Source: Bacillota bacterium
GTDB taxonomy: Bacteria > Bacillota_E > Sulfobacillia > Sulfobacillales > Sulfobacillaceae
Assembly (NCBI GenBank): GCA_021820645.1
Contig: JAKADJ010000112.1
Span: forward strand, 1-7,169
Direction: 5' to 3'
DNA length: 7,169 nucleotides
Part shown: positions 6,010 to 7,169 of the stretch, piece after piece
Layout: the number at the start of each line of letters is the position of its first letter
How positions within the stretch are numbered: the first letter of the stretch is position 1
The notes under the pieces: model-generated
The model's database searches: none
Told to the model about the DNA's origin: nothing
What the model saw: only the letters and a program-made list of their open reading frames with translations
Program-made: the position numbers and the translations under genes

Positions 6010-6840
6010 CTAGAGTAACGTGCGTAAAAATTCCTGCGTCATCGGGGGTTCATAGTCCCCCACCCCTGGGGCTGATTCTCGCGGAGCACACCATAGGAGC
6101 CCTTGGGGGTACGCCGTCGCCTCGAGCATAGCCATGAACTCGACGGCGCTATCCGTGGGCCGATCCACGTGGCTCACCCGATGGCGATAGAAATCGTATC
6201 CATACTCCCGATTAAAGACCACACACGGGCTTAGCACATTCAAGAGACTGAAGCCCGGGTGCCTTACCCCGGCCACTATCAAATCGGCTAAGGTGCCTAC
6301 CTCCCCGGAAAATCCTTGAGCTATCCAGGAAGCCCCCGCAGCCCAGGTGACCAACAGGGGGTTAATGGGCATGTCATGAGATCCGTGGGGTGTGGTCCCC
6401 GATTGATATCCGGTAGGGGACGTCGGTGAAGTCTGCCCCTTGGTGTTGCCGTATACGCCGTTGTCCATCACGATGTACAATAGGTTCACATTGCGACGTG
6501 CTGCGTGCATGAGATGATTTAAACCAATGCCGTAGCCATCGCCATCACCCCCTGCCACGACGACCGTCAAATCGGGACGGCTAACCGCAATCCCCTGGGC
6601 GACGGGCAGCGATCTCCCATGAGTGGTGTGAATCCCATACCCGCCAAAGTAATGACTAATCTTTCCACTGCAACCAATGCCTGAGACTAGGACGGTATCC
6701 TCGGGTCTCACCGCCAAACGAACCAAAGCCCGTTGAAGAGCCTTTAGCACCGCGAAATCTCCACATCCCGGACACCAAGTTGGCATATTGCCATTGCTAA
6801 AATCTTTTTCGGTATATGCCTCTCCCGCATAATTGGCCAT
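6010..6840 (-). CDS. korB: 2-oxoacid:ferredoxin oxidoreductase, beta subunit
   Basis: A complete 276-residue thiamine-diphosphate and [4Fe-4S]-binding subunit of a two-subunit 2-oxoacid:ferredoxin oxidoreductase. This enzyme converts a 2-oxoacid plus CoA to acyl-CoA, CO2 and reduced ferredoxin, or runs in reverse. Four cysteines match the Sulfolobus-type cluster pattern: C23 and C26 (WCPGCGDF), C57 (GIGCSGK) and C206 (SPCVVFN). The ThDP/Mg motif is GGDGDGYGIGLNH (97-109) continuing to MDNGVYGNTKGQTSPTS (125-141); the Lys in TKGQ lies in a region linked to 2-oxoacid selectivity. The start at 6840 is chosen because AAGGTGGAG precedes it and it begins one base after the alpha stop; a longer reading to 6921 would overlap the alpha gene. 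Specificity (2-oxoglutarate, pyruvate or broad) is mainly set by the missing part of alpha, so the symbol is provisional. Confidence 0.93.
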   Translation of the reverse strand: MANYAGEAYTEKDFSNGNMPTWCPGCGDFAVLKALQRALVRLAVRPEDTVLVSGIGCSGKISHYFGGYGIHTTHGRSLPVAQGIAVSRPDLTVVVAGGDGDGYGIGLNHLMHAARRNVNLLYIVMDNGVYGNTKGQTSPTSPTGYQSGTTPHGSHDMPINPLLVTWAAGASWIAQGFSGEVGTLADLIVAGVRHPGFSLLNVLSPCVVFNREYGYDFYRHRVSHVDRPTDSAVEFMAMLEATAYPQGLLWCAPRESAPGVGDYEPPMTQEFLRTLL

Positions 6841-6841
6841 G

Positions 6842-7168
6842 TTAATCGGCTCCACCTTCCTGACTCTCGACCGCATGAATGGCTTCTTGAAACTCTTCGA
6901 GCGTAAAATGCTCTCCGTCATAACGGCTAACGGATCGTACCGGAATCGTGCCGAACTGAGGTATCAGAATCCGCTGTAGTGGGCCTGTGGCATTGTATTC
7001 CGATACAATGACCATCTTGACCGCGTCGGATAGGCTAGGCACTTTCGGCATAGGGGTAAGCTGGCGGACCAAAAGCCCCTGGTACCGCTCTGGGTATAGC
7101 CGGACCATGCCTCTAATGACCTCAGTCAAGGTCCCCATCCCTACCAACACGACCGGAGAATCCGTACG
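6842..7168 (-). CDS. korA: 2-oxoacid:ferredoxin oxidoreductase, alpha subunit, C-terminal end (cut by right window edge)
   Basis: The last 108 codons of a larger protein that enters from the right edge in frame; no start lies in the window. The remnant reads from a hydrophobic strand with Gly-x-Gly (VVLVGMGTLTEV) through GLLVRQLTPMPKVPSL and VIVSEYNATGPLQRIL. This resembles the C-terminal domain of alpha subunits of 2-oxoacid:ferredoxin oxidoreductases, where a conserved acidic-aromatic-Asn (vvE-x-N-x-x-G-x-l) segment occurs. The stop codon TAA (6842-6844) is separated from the beta ATG by a single C, and the beta ribosome site (6850-6856) lies within the last alpha codons, so the two are translationally coupled. 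The assignment rests partly on this coupling with the clear beta subunit. The gamma-like and pyrimidine-binding domains, and the specificity motif, are outside the window. Confidence 0.85.
   Translation of the reverse strand, partial: RTDSPVVLVGMGTLTEVIRGMVRLYPERYQGLLVRQLTPMPKVPSLSDAVKMVIVSEYNATGPLQRILIPQFGTIPVRSVSRYDGEHFTLEEFQEAIHAVESQEGGAD
6850..6856 (-). promoter_or_regulatory. Ribosome binding site of the beta subunit, inside the alpha gene
   Basis: On the minus strand GGTGGAG ends 9 bases before the beta ATG at 6840 and is embedded in the final codons of the alpha gene. It decides the beta start at 6840 and points to coupled translation. Confidence 0.6.
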
Positions 7169-7169
7169 G

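Noticed and set aside
6841..6921. Longer beta-subunit start at 6921, adding 27 residues
   Set aside because: It would overlap the alpha gene by about 80 bases; the ATG at 6840 has its own ribosome site and gives the usual subunit length.
1..7169. CRISPR arrays, insertion sequences, rRNA or tRNA genes
   Set aside because: No regularly spaced repeats, transposase frames, terminal inverted repeats or structural RNA signatures were found on either strand.

Overview
The window looks like a piece of a bacterial chromosome carrying metabolic genes. The genes start behind strong AGGAGG-type ribosome binding sites. A substrate-binding protein has a lipoprotein signal peptide with a Gram-positive-style LTGC lipobox, base composition is balanced to slightly GC-rich, and a two-subunit 2-oxoacid:ferredoxin oxidoreductase is present. 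Together these would fit a Bacillota-grade, possibly thermoacidophilic, organism such as a Sulfobacillus relative. That placement is an impression from protein style, not a database match, and is low confidence.

Layout, left to right. Positions 1-294 (minus) hold the N-terminal 98 codons of a short-chain dehydrogenase cut by the left edge. A 195-base divergent intergenic region follows. Positions 490-2208 (plus) encode a complete family-5 (Dpp/Opp-type) extracytoplasmic solute-binding lipoprotein, with a strong hairpin terminator whose stem begins in the stop codon. No permease or ATPase gene lies next to it. Positions 2247-2691 are a convergent stretch with no secure gene, only a weak 57-codon ORF candidate. 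The rest of the window is all on the minus strand. Read in transcription order from the right edge it holds the C-terminal end of a 2-oxoacid:ferredoxin oxidoreductase alpha subunit (6842-7168), its beta subunit one base later (6010-6840), a 198-base leader, an APC-superfamily amino-acid permease (4252-5811), a 93-base gap with a strong hairpin, and a 4-hydroxybutyryl-CoA dehydratase-type flavoprotein (2692-4158).

How the genes may work together. The dehydratase keeps all four [4Fe-4S] ligands of the Clostridium aminobutyricum enzyme (C98, C102, H291, C298 here), so it should be read as an AbfD-type dehydratase/vinylacetyl-CoA isomerase and not as a 4-hydroxyphenylacetate hydroxylase. Its gene and the permease gene have almost identical translation-initiation regions, which suggests coordinated expression. 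A reasonable inference is a catabolic module: an amino acid (for example GABA or another compound convertible to 4-hydroxybutyrate) is imported by the permease, passes through 4-hydroxybutyryl-CoA to crotonyl-CoA, and the ferredoxin-linked 2-oxoacid oxidoreductase handles a connected 2-oxoacid/acyl-CoA step. A role in a 4-hydroxybutyrate-type carbon-fixation cycle cannot be excluded. The transported substrate, the 2-oxoacid and the SDR substrate cannot be fixed from this sequence alone.
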